From CADEFQ01 sp050185195 (lineage in GTDB: Bacteria > Pseudomonadota > Gammaproteobacteria > Steroidobacterales > Steroidobacteraceae): DNA of 64,000 bases. This document shows positions 47,066 through 55,563 of the stretch, in pieces. Position 1 is the first letter of the stretch; the number at the start of each line of letters is the position of its first letter. The position numbers and the translations under genes are program-made. The notes under the pieces are model-generated. The model was not told the origin of the DNA. It saw nothing but the letters and a program-made list of their open reading frames with translations, and ran no database searches. The stretch lies in the NCBI GenBank assembly GCA_050185195.1, contig JBFWZQ010000001.1, positions 186,001 to 250,000 on the forward strand, in the 5' to 3' direction.

Positions 47066-48283
47066 ATGACCCAACCCATCGTCCTCGCCTATTCAGGCGG
47101 ACTCGACACCTCTTTCCTCGTGCCCTGGGTGGCCGAGCACTACCAGCGCCCGGTGATCACGGTCACCGTGGACACCGGCGGCATCGACGCCGCCGCGGCG
47201 CGCACGCTTGCCGAGCGTGCCCGCGCGCTCGGCGCCGTCGAGCATCACCAGGTCGACGCCCGCGCCGACTACTTCGAGCAGGTGCTGCGCTTCCTCGTCA
47301 TGGGCAACGTGCGCCGCGGCCAGCTCTATCCGCTGTGCGTCGGCGCCGAACGCGTGATGCAGGCGCAGACCATCGCGCACATGGCGCGCAAGCTCGGCAC
47401 GCAGAGCATCGCGCACGGCTGCACCGCCGCCGGCAACGACCAGGTGCGGTTCGAGGTGGCGCTGCGCACGCTCGCGCCCGAACTCGAGATCATCGCGCCG
47501 GTGCGCGACCAGGCGTTCAAGCGCCAGGAAGAGCTCGACTACCTGCAGGCGCGCAAGCTGCCCGTGCCGCCGTTTGGTGCGGCGTATTCGATCAACCGCG
47601 GCCTCTGGGGCGTGACGATCGGCGGCAAGGAGACGCTGACTTCCGAGGGCAGCATCCCGGAAGAGCAATGGGTGCTGTCGAAGGACGCCTTCGCGAAGCC
47701 GCGTGCGCCCGAGCGCCACTCGATCGAATTCGCCGAGGGTCGCCCCGTCGGGGTCGATGGGCGCAAGCTGGCGCCCGTCGAGGTCATCGAGGCGCTCGAA
47801 GCCATCGCGGCGCCGTTCGGCATCGGCCGCGGCATCCACCTCGGCGACACCATCATCGGCACGAAGGGCAGGGTCGCGTTCGAGGCGCCCGCCGCCGAAG
47901 CGCTGCTCGTGGCACACCGGGAGCTCGAGAAGCTCGTGCTGACGGCACGCCAGCAGCGCATCAAGGAATCGGTCGCGCAGCCCTACGGCGACCTCGTGCA
48001 CGAGGGGCAGCTGCTCGACCCGGTGTGCCGCGACATCGAGGCGTTGCTGCTGTCGTCGCAGGCGCGCGTCACCGGCAGCGTCAATCTGCTGCTGCGCCCC
48101 GGGAGCCTGTTCGTCGAGGGCGTGACCTCGCCCTATTCGCTCATGGCGGCCTCCAAGGGCGTATACGGTGAATCGGTCGGCGAGTGGTCGCCGGCCGATG
48201 CGCTCGGCTTCTCGAAGCTCGTCGCCCTGCCGGGCGTGTTCCACGCGCGCGCCGGCGAACTCGCACGGAGTGGCCGCTCATGA
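47066..48283 (+). CDS. argG: Argininosuccinate synthase
   Basis: A 405-residue enzyme joining citrulline and aspartate with ATP to give argininosuccinate. The ATP-binding motif YSGGLDTSFLV lies at the N-terminus, and the citrulline/aspartate region AHGCTAAGNDQVRFEVALR is complete. Other conserved blocks are NRGLWGVTIGGKE, IEFAEGRPVGVDG and HLGDTIIGTKGRVAFEAPAA. It is the first biosynthetic gene of the arginine operon, and its stop overlaps the next start as ATGATGA. Confidence 0.97.
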   Translation: MTQPIVLAYSGGLDTSFLVPWVAEHYQRPVITVTVDTGGIDAAAARTLAERARALGAVEHHQVDARADYFEQVLRFLVMGNVRRGQLYPLCVGAERVMQAQTIAHMARKLGTQSIAHGCTAAGNDQVRFEVALRTLAPELEIIAPVRDQAFKRQEELDYLQARKLPVPPFGAAYSINRGLWGVTIGGKETLTSEGSIPEEQWVLSKDAFAKPRAPERHSIEFAEGRPVGVDGRKLAPVEVIEALEAIAAPFGIGRGIHLGDTIIGTKGRVAFEAPAAEALLVAHRELEKLVLTARQQRIKESVAQPYGDLVHEGQLLDPVCRDIEALLLSSQARVTGSVNLLLRPGSLFVEGVTSPYSLMAASKGVYGESVGEWSPADALGFSKLVALPGVFHARAGELARSGRS

Positions 48284-49359
48284 TGAAGTCCGTCGTCGTC
48301 GACAAGATCGCCTCGGTCACGCAGGCGGTGGGCCTGTCGCACGAAGTGCGCATTTCCACCGAGATCCCCGCCGAGGAAGGCGTGATCGTGGTCGTCGAGG
48401 TGCTGACCAACAAGTCGAACTACAACACGCTCGAGCTGACGAGTGGCCGCATGGCCAAGGTTGGCCGCGGCGATGTCGTGGTGGGCGCGCTCGGGCATCG
48501 CAAGGCGCTGTTCGGTTATTCGGGCCATGTGCCGGAATCGCTCAAGGCGGGCGACGTGATCCAGATGCTTAACATCGGCGGCGTGCTCGGCATCTGCGAT
48601 TCGGTCAATCCCGACAAGGGCAAGCCGTTCGATTGCCGCGTGCTCGGCGTCGTGCTGCAGTTCCCCTATCTCGGCGAGCGCATCGGCGTGCCGGCGCGCG
48701 CCGGCTACCGGCGGCTCGACTACGACGCGCCGCTCGACACGAAGGGCGTGCCCGTCGTCGCGCTCGCGGGCACCTGCATGGAAGCGGGCAAGACGGCCGC
48801 GGCCTGTTCGATTGTCTCGCGCATGCGCCATCGCGGCCTCGTCGTCGACGCCTTCAAGGCGACCGGCGTTTCGCTCCGCCGCGACATCCTCGCGATGGCG
48901 GACGCGGGCGCGCGCAACACGATGATCTTCACCGACCTCGGCGTCATCACGACGACCCCGAAGACCGGCCCGGCGCTCACCCGCACCATGCTCACCGAGC
49001 TGTCGGCGACGAAGCCCGACGTGATCGTGTTCGAGCTGGGCGACGGCCTGATGGGCACCTATGGCGTGGATTCGATCCTGTCGTGCGACGACATCCGGAA
49101 ATCGCTCAGCGGCGTCGTGCTTTCCGCCAACGACCCGGTCGCCGCCTGGGGCGGCGTCAAGCTGCTGCGTGAACGCTTCAGCGTCGAGCCTTGCGTCGTC
49201 ACGGGTCCCGCGACCGACAACGCGGTCGGCGTCGAGATCATCGAGCAGCAGATGAACGTGCCGGCGTTCAATGCGCTGTCCTCGGGCGCGGCGCTCGGGG
49301 ACTGCGTGATCGAAGCGCTCGGCCTCTCGGCCAAGGCCGCGCAGGCGCTCGCGGGATGA
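48280..49359 (+). CDS. BioD/DUF1611-like P-loop protein embedded in the arginine operon; function unknown
   Basis: A 359-residue protein that is not a canonical arginine enzyme. The N-terminal domain (1-150) is beta-rich (GVIVVVEVLTNKSNYNTLEL). The C-terminal domain (from ~157) is a SIMIBI-type P-loop domain. Its Walker A is GTCMEAGKT (164-172), with the five-residue spacing of dethiobiotin synthetase (GTDTEVGKT) and of DUF1611. Then come FKATGVSLRRD (192-202) and FELGDGLMGTYG (251-262), in the place of the BioD EGAGGL loop. DUF1611 includes DgcN, reported as a D-glutamate N-acetyltransferase, which makes a glutamate-acylating role attractive. It starts at ATGATG inside the argG stop and ends in an ATGA overlap with argC, so it is translationally locked into the operon. 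Family placement is by motif only; an ATP-dependent ligase, a deacylase partner or a regulator remain possible. Confidence 0.7.
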   Translation: MMKSVVVDKIASVTQAVGLSHEVRISTEIPAEEGVIVVVEVLTNKSNYNTLELTSGRMAKVGRGDVVVGALGHRKALFGYSGHVPESLKAGDVIQMLNIGGVLGICDSVNPDKGKPFDCRVLGVVLQFPYLGERIGVPARAGYRRLDYDAPLDTKGVPVVALAGTCMEAGKTAAACSIVSRMRHRGLVVDAFKATGVSLRRDILAMADAGARNTMIFTDLGVITTTPKTGPALTRTMLTELSATKPDVIVFELGDGLMGTYGVDSILSCDDIRKSLSGVVLSANDPVAAWGGVKLLRERFSVEPCVVTGPATDNAVGVEIIEQQMNVPAFNALSSGAALGDCVIEALGLSAKAAQALAG

Positions 49360-50423
49360 ACAACGAGGCGCGCATCCCGGCGATCGTGCTCGGCGGCACC
49401 GGCTACGTGTCGGGCGAACTGCTGCGGCTGCTTGCCGCGCACCCGCATTTCGAGCTCGCGGGCATTCTTTCCGACAGCCAGCCCGGCGAGCCGGTCGCGA
49501 AGGCGTTTCGCCACCTCGCGCCGGCGATCGGCGACCTGCGTTTCCAGGGCGAGGCGCAGATCGCGGCGCTCGTCGCGAGCCTGCCACGCGCGGCGATCTT
49601 CGGCGCGGCGCCGCACGGTGTGTCGGCCGCGCTGATCGACTCGTTGCTGGCGCGTGCCGACGCCGCGGGCACCGACGTGCACGTCGTCGATATCTCCGCC
49701 GACTTTCGCTATGCGAGCGCGGCGGCGTACGAAGCCGTCTACAAGCATCCGCACGGCGCGCCAGCGCGCTTGGCCCAGTTCACCTGCGCCGTGCCAGAAC
49801 ACCTGGCCAAGGCGCCGACGCGCCACGTCGCGCACCCGGGCTGCTTCGCCACCGCGACGCTGCTCGCGAGCGTGCCGCTGCTCGCGCTCGATCTCGTGAC
49901 GCCCACCCTGTTCGTCACGGGCGTCACCGGCAGCACGGGGTCCGGGCGCAAGCCGGTCGACGGCACGCATCATCCGCAGCGGCACGGCGACTTCTACTCC
50001 TACAACGCGCTCGTGCATCGCCACGCACCGGAAGTGGCGGCTTGCGCGGCGGCGGCGAGCGGCGTCACGGCCGACTTCGCCTTCGTGCCGCACTCGGGAC
50101 CGTTTGCGCGCGGCATCCATGTGACGGTGCAGGCGACGCTCAAGGCGCCCCTCGATACCGCCGCGGCACTCAAGGCCCTCGGTGATTTCTACCGCGGCGC
50201 GCCCTTCACCCACGTGTCGGCCGAGGCGCCACACGTGAAGGATGTCGCGGCGAGCAACTACGCGCGGCTGTCGGCGGCGGCCAACGGGCGCAGCGTCGCC
50301 GTGACCTGCGTCGTCGACAACCTCGACAAGGGTGCCGCGGGCGGCGCCGTGCAATGGATGAACCGCCTGTTCGGCCTGCCCGAAACGGCGGGCCTCACCG
50401 CACCCGCGGCGGGCTGGACATGA
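49356..50423 (+). CDS. argC: N-acyl-gamma-glutamyl-phosphate reductase
   Basis: A 355-residue NADPH-dependent reductase converting N-acyl-glutamyl phosphate to the semialdehyde. The Rossmann motif is LGGTGYVSGELLRLLAAHP. The catalytic Cys is in HVAHPGCFATATLL, and the conserved region TGVTGSTGSGRKP is present, with the His of PHSGPFARGIHVTV near the C-terminal half. Family membership is clear; whether the acyl group is acetyl, succinyl or another cannot be decided from sequence. It overlaps both neighbours by 4 nt. Confidence 0.95.
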   Translation: MNNEARIPAIVLGGTGYVSGELLRLLAAHPHFELAGILSDSQPGEPVAKAFRHLAPAIGDLRFQGEAQIAALVASLPRAAIFGAAPHGVSAALIDSLLARADAAGTDVHVVDISADFRYASAAAYEAVYKHPHGAPARLAQFTCAVPEHLAKAPTRHVAHPGCFATATLLASVPLLALDLVTPTLFVTGVTGSTGSGRKPVDGTHHPQRHGDFYSYNALVHRHAPEVAACAAAASGVTADFAFVPHSGPFARGIHVTVQATLKAPLDTAAALKALGDFYRGAPFTHVSAEAPHVKDVAASNYARLSAAANGRSVAVTCVVDNLDKGAAGGAVQWMNRLFGLPETAGLTAPAAGWT

Positions 50424-51547
50424 GCGCGCTCGCACCCGTCTTCGCGCAGTACCCACTCGAGGTCGAACACGCCGAGGGCGTGTGGCTGCACGCACGCGGT
50501 GGTCGGCGTGTACTCGACCTCTACGGCGGCCACGCCGTCGCCGCGCTTGGCTACGGCCACCCGGGCTGGACGCGCGCCGTGCAGGCGCAGGCCGCCGCGT
50601 GCAATTTCCAGAGCAACGCCGTGCCCATGGCGGTCCGCGAACGGGCGGCCGCGCGGCTGCTGCGTTTCGCGGGCGGCGCTTACGACAGCGTGTTCTTCGT
50701 CAACAGCGGCGCGGAGGCGAACGAAAACGCGCTCAAGATGGCGTTCCGGATGACGGACCGCCGGCACGTCGCCGCCGTCGAGGGCAGTTTCCATGGGCGC
50801 ACCGCTGCGGCGGGCGCGATCACCTGGGGCGCGCGCGAGAAATGGCACGCCTTTCCGCGCACGCCGTTCGAGGTGTCCTGGATGCCGCGGCGCGACGTGG
50901 ACGCGATGGCGCAGCATGTCACGCAGGATACGGCCGCGGTCATCGTCGAGCCGATCCAGGGCGTGGGCGGCGCGTTCGACATGGGGGCCGCATTCCTGCA
51001 GGCGCTGCGCCAGCGCTGCGACGAAACGGGTGCGCTGCTCATCTTCGACGAAGTCCAGTGCGGCATGGGCCGTGCGGGACACGCGTTCGCGGCCAATCTC
51101 TATGGCGTGCAGCCGGACATGATCACCACGGCGAAAGCGCTCGGCAACGGTTTTCCTTGCGCAGCGCTCCTGATGGCGCCGCACGTGACGCAGGCCGTCA
51201 AGCTGGAAACGCTCGGCACCACCTTCGGCGGCGGGCCGATGGCGTGCGCCGCGATCGAAGCGGTAATCGAGGCGATCGAAAGCGAAGGCCTGCTGGCGAA
51301 CGTGCGGCGCGTGTCGCAGTACGTGCGCGAGACCTGCCAGGTGGGCCCGGTGACCGGCTTCCAGGGCGAGGGCTTCCTGCTCGGCCTGCGCATGAACCGG
51401 CCCGCGAAGGACATCCAGGCCACGCTCCTCGAGCGCGACATCCTCGCGGGCACGAGCGGTGATCCGCAGGTCCTGCGCCTGCTGCCGCCATTCATACTGC
51501 GGGAAGAACACGTGGACATCCTGAAAGGGGCGCTCGCGACGCTGTGA
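50420..51547 (+). CDS. argD: N-acylornithine aminotransferase (ArgD type)
   Basis: A 375-residue class III PLP aminotransferase converting N-acylglutamate semialdehyde to N-acylornithine. Conserved blocks are DLYGGHAVAALGYGHPG, FFVNSGAEANENALKMAF, the PLP-pyridine Asp in LIFDEVQCGMGRAG, the Schiff-base Lys in TTAKALGNGFP, and GTTFGGGPMACAA. The EGSFHGRTAA motif is typical of ArgD. It is slightly short compared with E. coli ArgD (406 aa). It is coupled to argC by an ATGA overlap. Confidence 0.94.
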   Translation: MSALAPVFAQYPLEVEHAEGVWLHARGGRRVLDLYGGHAVAALGYGHPGWTRAVQAQAAACNFQSNAVPMAVRERAAARLLRFAGGAYDSVFFVNSGAEANENALKMAFRMTDRRHVAAVEGSFHGRTAAAGAITWGAREKWHAFPRTPFEVSWMPRRDVDAMAQHVTQDTAAVIVEPIQGVGGAFDMGAAFLQALRQRCDETGALLIFDEVQCGMGRAGHAFAANLYGVQPDMITTAKALGNGFPCAALLMAPHVTQAVKLETLGTTFGGGPMACAAIEAVIEAIESEGLLANVRRVSQYVRETCQVGPVTGFQGEGFLLGLRMNRPAKDIQATLLERDILAGTSGDPQVLRLLPPFILREEHVDILKGALATL

Positions 51548-51563
51548 GGCGCGCGGGATTCGC

Positions 51564-52568
51564 ATGCATCGCTTCCTCGACCTTGCCGACTTCAGCCGCG
51601 ATGAGATCGCGAGCCTGATCGAACTCGCGCACCGCCTCGAGCGCCACCCCGAACCGCGCGCGCTCGCCGGCCGCATCCTCGGGCTCGTGTTCTTCAACCC
51701 TTCCCTGCGCACGCTCGCCTCCTTCCAGGCCGGCATGGCCCGCCTTGGCGGCAGCTCGTTCGTGATCACGCCGGGCCAGGGCACCTGGCAGCTCGAGACG
51801 CGCCTCGGCGCGGTGATGAACGGCGTCGCCGCCGAGCACGTGCGCGAGGGCCTGCCCGTGCTGGCATCCTATTGCGATGCGCTAGGCATCCGCGCCTTCG
51901 CGGAGGGCAAGGACCTCGCGCAAGACCTCGCGGAAACGCAGTTCGGCGCGATGGCGGGCGTCGTCGACAAGCCGCTGATCAACCTCGAGTCGGCGATGAA
52001 TCATCCCTGCCAGTCGCTCGCCGACTGGAAGACGCTCGACGACCTCGCCGTGCCCCGGCACGCGAAGTTCGTGTTGTCCTGGGTGCAGCATCCGCGCGCC
52101 CTGCCGCTCGCGGTCCCCGCGGCCACGGTGCACATGGCGGCGATGCGCGGCATGGAAGTCGTGGTGCTGCGCCCCGAAGGCTACGCCCTGCCGCCGGCCG
52201 TCATGGCGAAAGCGCGTGCCGCGGCGGCCGCCTCCGGGGGCTCGGTGCGTGAGACCGCGGATCGCGCCGACGCGCTCGCCGGCACGCAGGTCCTCTATGC
52301 CAAGGAGTGGGGCTCGACCGCCCATTACGGCGACGCCGAAGGCGATGCCGGCCTGCGCGCTCAGCTCGGCGACTGGTGCGTGACGCCCGGGTGGTTCGAC
52401 CGCGCGGCCGCCGACTGCAAGTTCATGCACTGCCTGCCCGTGCGCCGCAATGTCGCGGTGGCGGATGCCGTGCTCGACAGCCCGCGCAGCGTCGTGCAGC
52501 GCGAGGCCTACAATCGCATGACCGCGCAGATGGCGGTCCTGCACCGCATGCTTTCCCACGGAGTGTAG
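51564..52568 (+). CDS. Knotted N-acylornithine transcarbamylase with atypical specificity residues
   Basis: A 334-residue transcarbamylase of the AOTCase/SOTCase type, which carbamoylates N-acylornithine rather than ornithine. Family features are FFNPSLRT (43-50), GTWQLETRLGAVMNG (73-87), HPRALPLAVP (176-185) and HCLPVRRN (289-296). By motif alignment, the residue deciding acetyl (Glu92 in Xanthomonas) versus succinyl (Pro90 in Bacteroides) is Ala90 here. The carboxylated Lys302 of the acetyl enzyme is Ala298. The last Arg of the SxRTR motif is Leu51. Overall it looks closer to the succinyl enzyme, but its true acyl substrate is open. The pathway implied is N-acylornithine to N-acylcitrulline, then deacylation to citrulline for ArgG. 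Confidence 0.88.
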   Translation: MHRFLDLADFSRDEIASLIELAHRLERHPEPRALAGRILGLVFFNPSLRTLASFQAGMARLGGSSFVITPGQGTWQLETRLGAVMNGVAAEHVREGLPVLASYCDALGIRAFAEGKDLAQDLAETQFGAMAGVVDKPLINLESAMNHPCQSLADWKTLDDLAVPRHAKFVLSWVQHPRALPLAVPAATVHMAAMRGMEVVVLRPEGYALPPAVMAKARAAAAASGGSVRETADRADALAGTQVLYAKEWGSTAHYGDAEGDAGLRAQLGDWCVTPGWFDRAAADCKFMHCLPVRRNVAVADAVLDSPRSVVQREAYNRMTAQMAVLHRMLSHGV

Positions 52569-52576
52569 AGACCCAC

Positions 52577-53512
52577 ATGATCAAGCACCGCGACGACCAG
52601 GCCCTCGCCGTCCGCTCGCTGCGCAGCGCCGCGCCGTACATCCGCATGTATAAAGGCAAGACCTTCGTCATCAAGGCGGGCGGCGCCGTGTTCGGCGACG
52701 CGCAGGCGACGCGCGCGCTGATCGAGCAGATCGCGATCCTGCACTACTTCGGCGTGCGCGTCGTGTTCGTGCATGGTGGCGGCCCGCAGCTCACGGAACT
52801 CACCGAGGCGCTCGGCGTGCCGACCCGCATGGTGCAGGGCCGGCGCGTCACCGACCAGAAGTCGATCGACGTGACGGCGATGGTGCTGAACGGCCTCATC
52901 AACACGCGGGTGCTCGGCATCTGCCGCGAGCTCGACATCGATGCGGTCGGCGTGAGCGGCGTCGATGCGAGCCTCATCACGGCGCACAAGCGTCCCGCGG
53001 TGAAGATGAGCGACGGCGAGACCGTCGATTTCGGTTACGTCGGCGACATCGACGCCGTCGACACCACGGTGTTGCGCAAGCTGCTCGACAACGGCCTCAT
53101 GCCGGTGGTGAGCCCGCTGTCGGCCGACGCACACGGCACGCTGCTCAACATCAATGCCGACACGGTGGCCGCCGCGATCGGCGCGGCGCTCGGCGCCGAG
53201 AAGCTGATCCTCTGCACCGGCGCGCCCGGCATCCTCGAGAATGTCGCGGAACCCGGCTCGGTCGTCTCCTACACCGACCTGCCCGGCCTCAAGCGCCTGC
53301 GCGACAGTGGCGCGATCACGGACGGCATGCTGCCCAAGGCGAAGGCGATCGAGGAAGCGATCCGCGGCGGCGTACGGCGCGTGCACGTCATCGCCTACAC
53401 CTCCCCCGAGAGCATCCTCGCGGAGGTGTTCACCAACGAAGGCACGGGCACGCTGATCGTCGCCGACATCAACGCGCTCAGCACGGCGGAGCAGCAGGGC
53501 GGCGCTGCATGA
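52577..53512 (+). CDS. argB: N-acylglutamate kinase
   Basis: A 311-residue amino-acid kinase family enzyme phosphorylating N-acylglutamate. The ATP-side Gly/Lys motif is FVIKAGGAVFGD and the substrate loop VVFVHGGGPQLTE. NINADTVAAAIGAALGA and ITDGMLPKAKAIEEAI carry further active-site residues. In Xanthomonads argB is often fused to a GNAT N-acetylglutamate synthase domain (~440 aa); here it stops just after the kinase domain, so there is no built-in ArgA. It overlaps argH by 4 nt. Confidence 0.94.
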   Translation: MIKHRDDQALAVRSLRSAAPYIRMYKGKTFVIKAGGAVFGDAQATRALIEQIAILHYFGVRVVFVHGGGPQLTELTEALGVPTRMVQGRRVTDQKSIDVTAMVLNGLINTRVLGICRELDIDAVGVSGVDASLITAHKRPAVKMSDGETVDFGYVGDIDAVDTTVLRKLLDNGLMPVVSPLSADAHGTLLNINADTVAAAIGAALGAEKLILCTGAPGILENVAEPGSVVSYTDLPGLKRLRDSGAITDGMLPKAKAIEEAIRGGVRRVHVIAYTSPESILAEVFTNEGTGTLIVADINALSTAEQQGGAA

Positions 53513-54696
53513 CACGCCTCTGGGACAAGGGCGCGCCGCTCGACGCACGCGTCCTCGCGTATACCGCGGGCGAGGACTACGCCCTCGACGAGCGGCTGGT
53601 GCGCTACGACGTCGCGGCGTCGATCGCGCATGCCGCCATGCTGCGCGCGCAGCGGCTGCTGTCCGACGCCGACTACACGGCGATCGAGGTCGGCCTGGTC
53701 GCGATCGGCGCAGCCCATGCACGCGGCGAGTGGCACATCGAGCTCGCCGACGAGGATGGCCAGACCGCGCTCGAGAAGCGCTTGACCGCGCGCATCGGCG
53801 AGGCGGGAGGCCGGGTGCACCTCGGCCGCTCGCGCAACGACCAGGTGCTCACGGCACTGCGCCTCTACCTGCGCGATGCGATCGAGCAACTGCGCACGGG
53901 CGCGGGTTCGGTCGCGGACGCGCTCGACGCGCTCGCGGCCCGCGAGGGCGAGATCCCGCTGCCCGGCTACACCCACATGCAGCAAGCGATGCCGAGTTCG
54001 GTGGCGCTGTGGGCGGGCGGCTTCGCCGCCGAACTGCGCGATGACGCGGAAGGCCTGCGCCTCGCACACCGGCGCGCCGCGAAGTGCCCGCTCGGCTCGG
54101 CCGCGGGCTACGGCACGCCCGGCCTGCCGCTCGATCGCGAGGCCACGCGCACGGCGCTCGGTTTCGCGATCGTGCACGAGCCGGTGACGGCGGTGCAGCT
54201 CTCGCGCGGCAAGGCCGAATCGCAGGTGCTGTTCGAAGTGGCGCTCACCATGCAGGACCTCGGGCGCCTCGCCGCCGACCTGCTGCTCTTTTATACGCAG
54301 GAGTTCGCGTTCGTCGCATTGCCGGACGCCTTCACGACGGGCTCCTCGATCATGCCGCAGAAACGCAACCCGGACGTGTTCGAGCTCGTGCGCGCGAGGA
54401 CCGCGACCGCGCACGCGAGCCTCGTCGAGGCCCTCGGCATCTTCGCGAAGCTGCCGTCCGGCTACCAGCGCGACCTGCAGTTGCTGAAGGCGCCGCTCTT
54501 TCGCGGCATCGACATCGCGCTGCAGTCGCTCGACATCATGGCCGCGGCGCTCGGCACGCTGCATTTTCGGCGCGACCGCATGGCGCTCGATCCGGCCATC
54601 CACGCCGCCGAGGAGGCCAACGCCCTCGTCGTCGCCGAAGGCATTCCGTTCCGGGAAGCATACCGCCGCGTGGCTGCGCGGCTGCGCAAGGAGTAG
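53509..54696 (+). CDS. argH: Argininosuccinate lyase
   Basis: A 395-residue fumarase/aspartase superfamily lyase splitting argininosuccinate into arginine and fumarate. Motifs are HLGRSRNDQVLTALRLYLRD, PGYTHMQQAMPSS (general acid His) and the flexible signature loop GSSIMPQKRNPDVFEL with the catalytic Ser. It is about 60 residues shorter than E. coli ArgH at the C-terminus. It is the last canonical arginine gene in the operon, followed after 2 bp by a hotdog thioesterase. Confidence 0.95.
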   Translation: MTRLWDKGAPLDARVLAYTAGEDYALDERLVRYDVAASIAHAAMLRAQRLLSDADYTAIEVGLVAIGAAHARGEWHIELADEDGQTALEKRLTARIGEAGGRVHLGRSRNDQVLTALRLYLRDAIEQLRTGAGSVADALDALAAREGEIPLPGYTHMQQAMPSSVALWAGGFAAELRDDAEGLRLAHRRAAKCPLGSAAGYGTPGLPLDREATRTALGFAIVHEPVTAVQLSRGKAESQVLFEVALTMQDLGRLAADLLLFYTQEFAFVALPDAFTTGSSIMPQKRNPDVFELVRARTATAHASLVEALGIFAKLPSGYQRDLQLLKAPLFRGIDIALQSLDIMAAALGTLHFRRDRMALDPAIHAAEEANALVVAEGIPFREAYRRVAARLRKE

Positions 54697-54698
54697 CC

Positions 54699-55127
54699 AT
54701 GGCCATCTGGTTCGAACGCCCGACCCCTGAGGTCCTGAATGCGGTGCGGACGAAAACGCTCGTGGCGCACATCGGCATCCAGTTCATCGAGGTCGGCGAC
54801 GATTTCCTGCGGGCCACGATGCCGGTGGATGCGCGCACGCACCAGCCCTATGGCGTGCTGCACGGCGGAGCATCGGTGGCGCTCGCGGAAACCATGGGCA
54901 GCACGGGCGCGATGGCCTGTGTCGACCCGACCCGCTTCCAGTGCTTTGGCCAGGAGATCAACGCCAACCACCTGCGCTCCGTGTCGAGCGGCCAGGTCAC
55001 GGGCACGGCGCGGCCGTTCCACATCGGTGCTCGCAGCCAGGTCTGGGGCATTGAAATCCGCGACGAGCAGGGCCATCTCACCTGCGTATCGCGCATCACG
55101 ATCGCGACCGTCGCGCGACGCGTATGA
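54699..55127 (+). CDS. PaaI/YdiI-type hotdog thioesterase
   Basis: A 142-residue acyl-CoA thioesterase of the PaaI hotdog family. The helix-start signature HGGASVALAETMGSTGAM carries the catalytic Glu, and PVDARTHQPYGVLHGG precedes it. Closest relatives by pattern are YdiI/EntH-like enzymes that release small aromatic or medium-chain acyl groups from CoA or carrier protein. It lies 2 bp after argH, so it is co-transcribed with the arginine genes. This could be chance, or relate to the acyl chemistry of the pathway. The start is the ATG at 54699. Confidence 0.9.
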   Translation: MAIWFERPTPEVLNAVRTKTLVAHIGIQFIEVGDDFLRATMPVDARTHQPYGVLHGGASVALAETMGSTGAMACVDPTRFQCFGQEINANHLRSVSSGQVTGTARPFHIGARSQVWGIEIRDEQGHLTCVSRITIATVARRV

Positions 55128-55146
55128 TTGCTCCCGGAGGTTAGCC

Positions 55147-55563
55147 ATGAACGAGAGCGCCCAGCCGAACGCCGGCCTCGATCCCGGCCTCGTCACCTAT
55201 GCCCACATCATCTACGGGCTGCACGCGCTCTCGGTGCTGATCGGCGTCACCGGGCCCGCAACCGTGATCGGCAGCTTCGTGTTCGGCCTGCCCTCGATCA
55301 TCGCCGTCATCATGAACTACGTGCGCCAGTCCGAGGTGCGCGGCACCTGGCTCGAGTCGCACTTCCGCTGGCAGATCCGCACCTTCTGGTTCGCGTTCCT
55401 GTGGCTGGTCGTGGCCGCGGTCGTGTCGGCGCCCCTCGTGCTGGTGCTCGGCCTCGGGATCTTCACGTTCTTCCTCGCCGCCCTGGTCGTCGCGATCTGG
55501 ATCGTCTACCGCGTCGCCACCGGCTGGCTCGCGCTGCGCGACCGGCGCACGATGTACGCGTGA
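55147..55563 (+). CDS. DUF4870-like small membrane protein
   Basis: A 138-residue protein with three predicted membrane helices. The pattern YAHIIYGLHALSVLIGV, PSIIAVIMNYVRQSEVRGTW and ESHFRWQIRTFWFAFLW matches DUF4870-like proteins of unknown function. The start is the ATG at 55147 with CCCGGAGG upstream. The stop overlaps the GTG of lptM. Confidence 0.85.
   Translation: MNESAQPNAGLDPGLVTYAHIIYGLHALSVLIGVTGPATVIGSFVFGLPSIIAVIMNYVRQSEVRGTWLESHFRWQIRTFWFAFLWLVVAAVVSAPLVLVLGLGIFTFFLAALVVAIWIVYRVATGWLALRDRRTMYA

Noticed and set aside
52577..53512. ArgB as a Xanthomonas-type ArgA-ArgB fusion
   Set aside because: The protein ends after the kinase domain at 311 residues; no GNAT domain follows.
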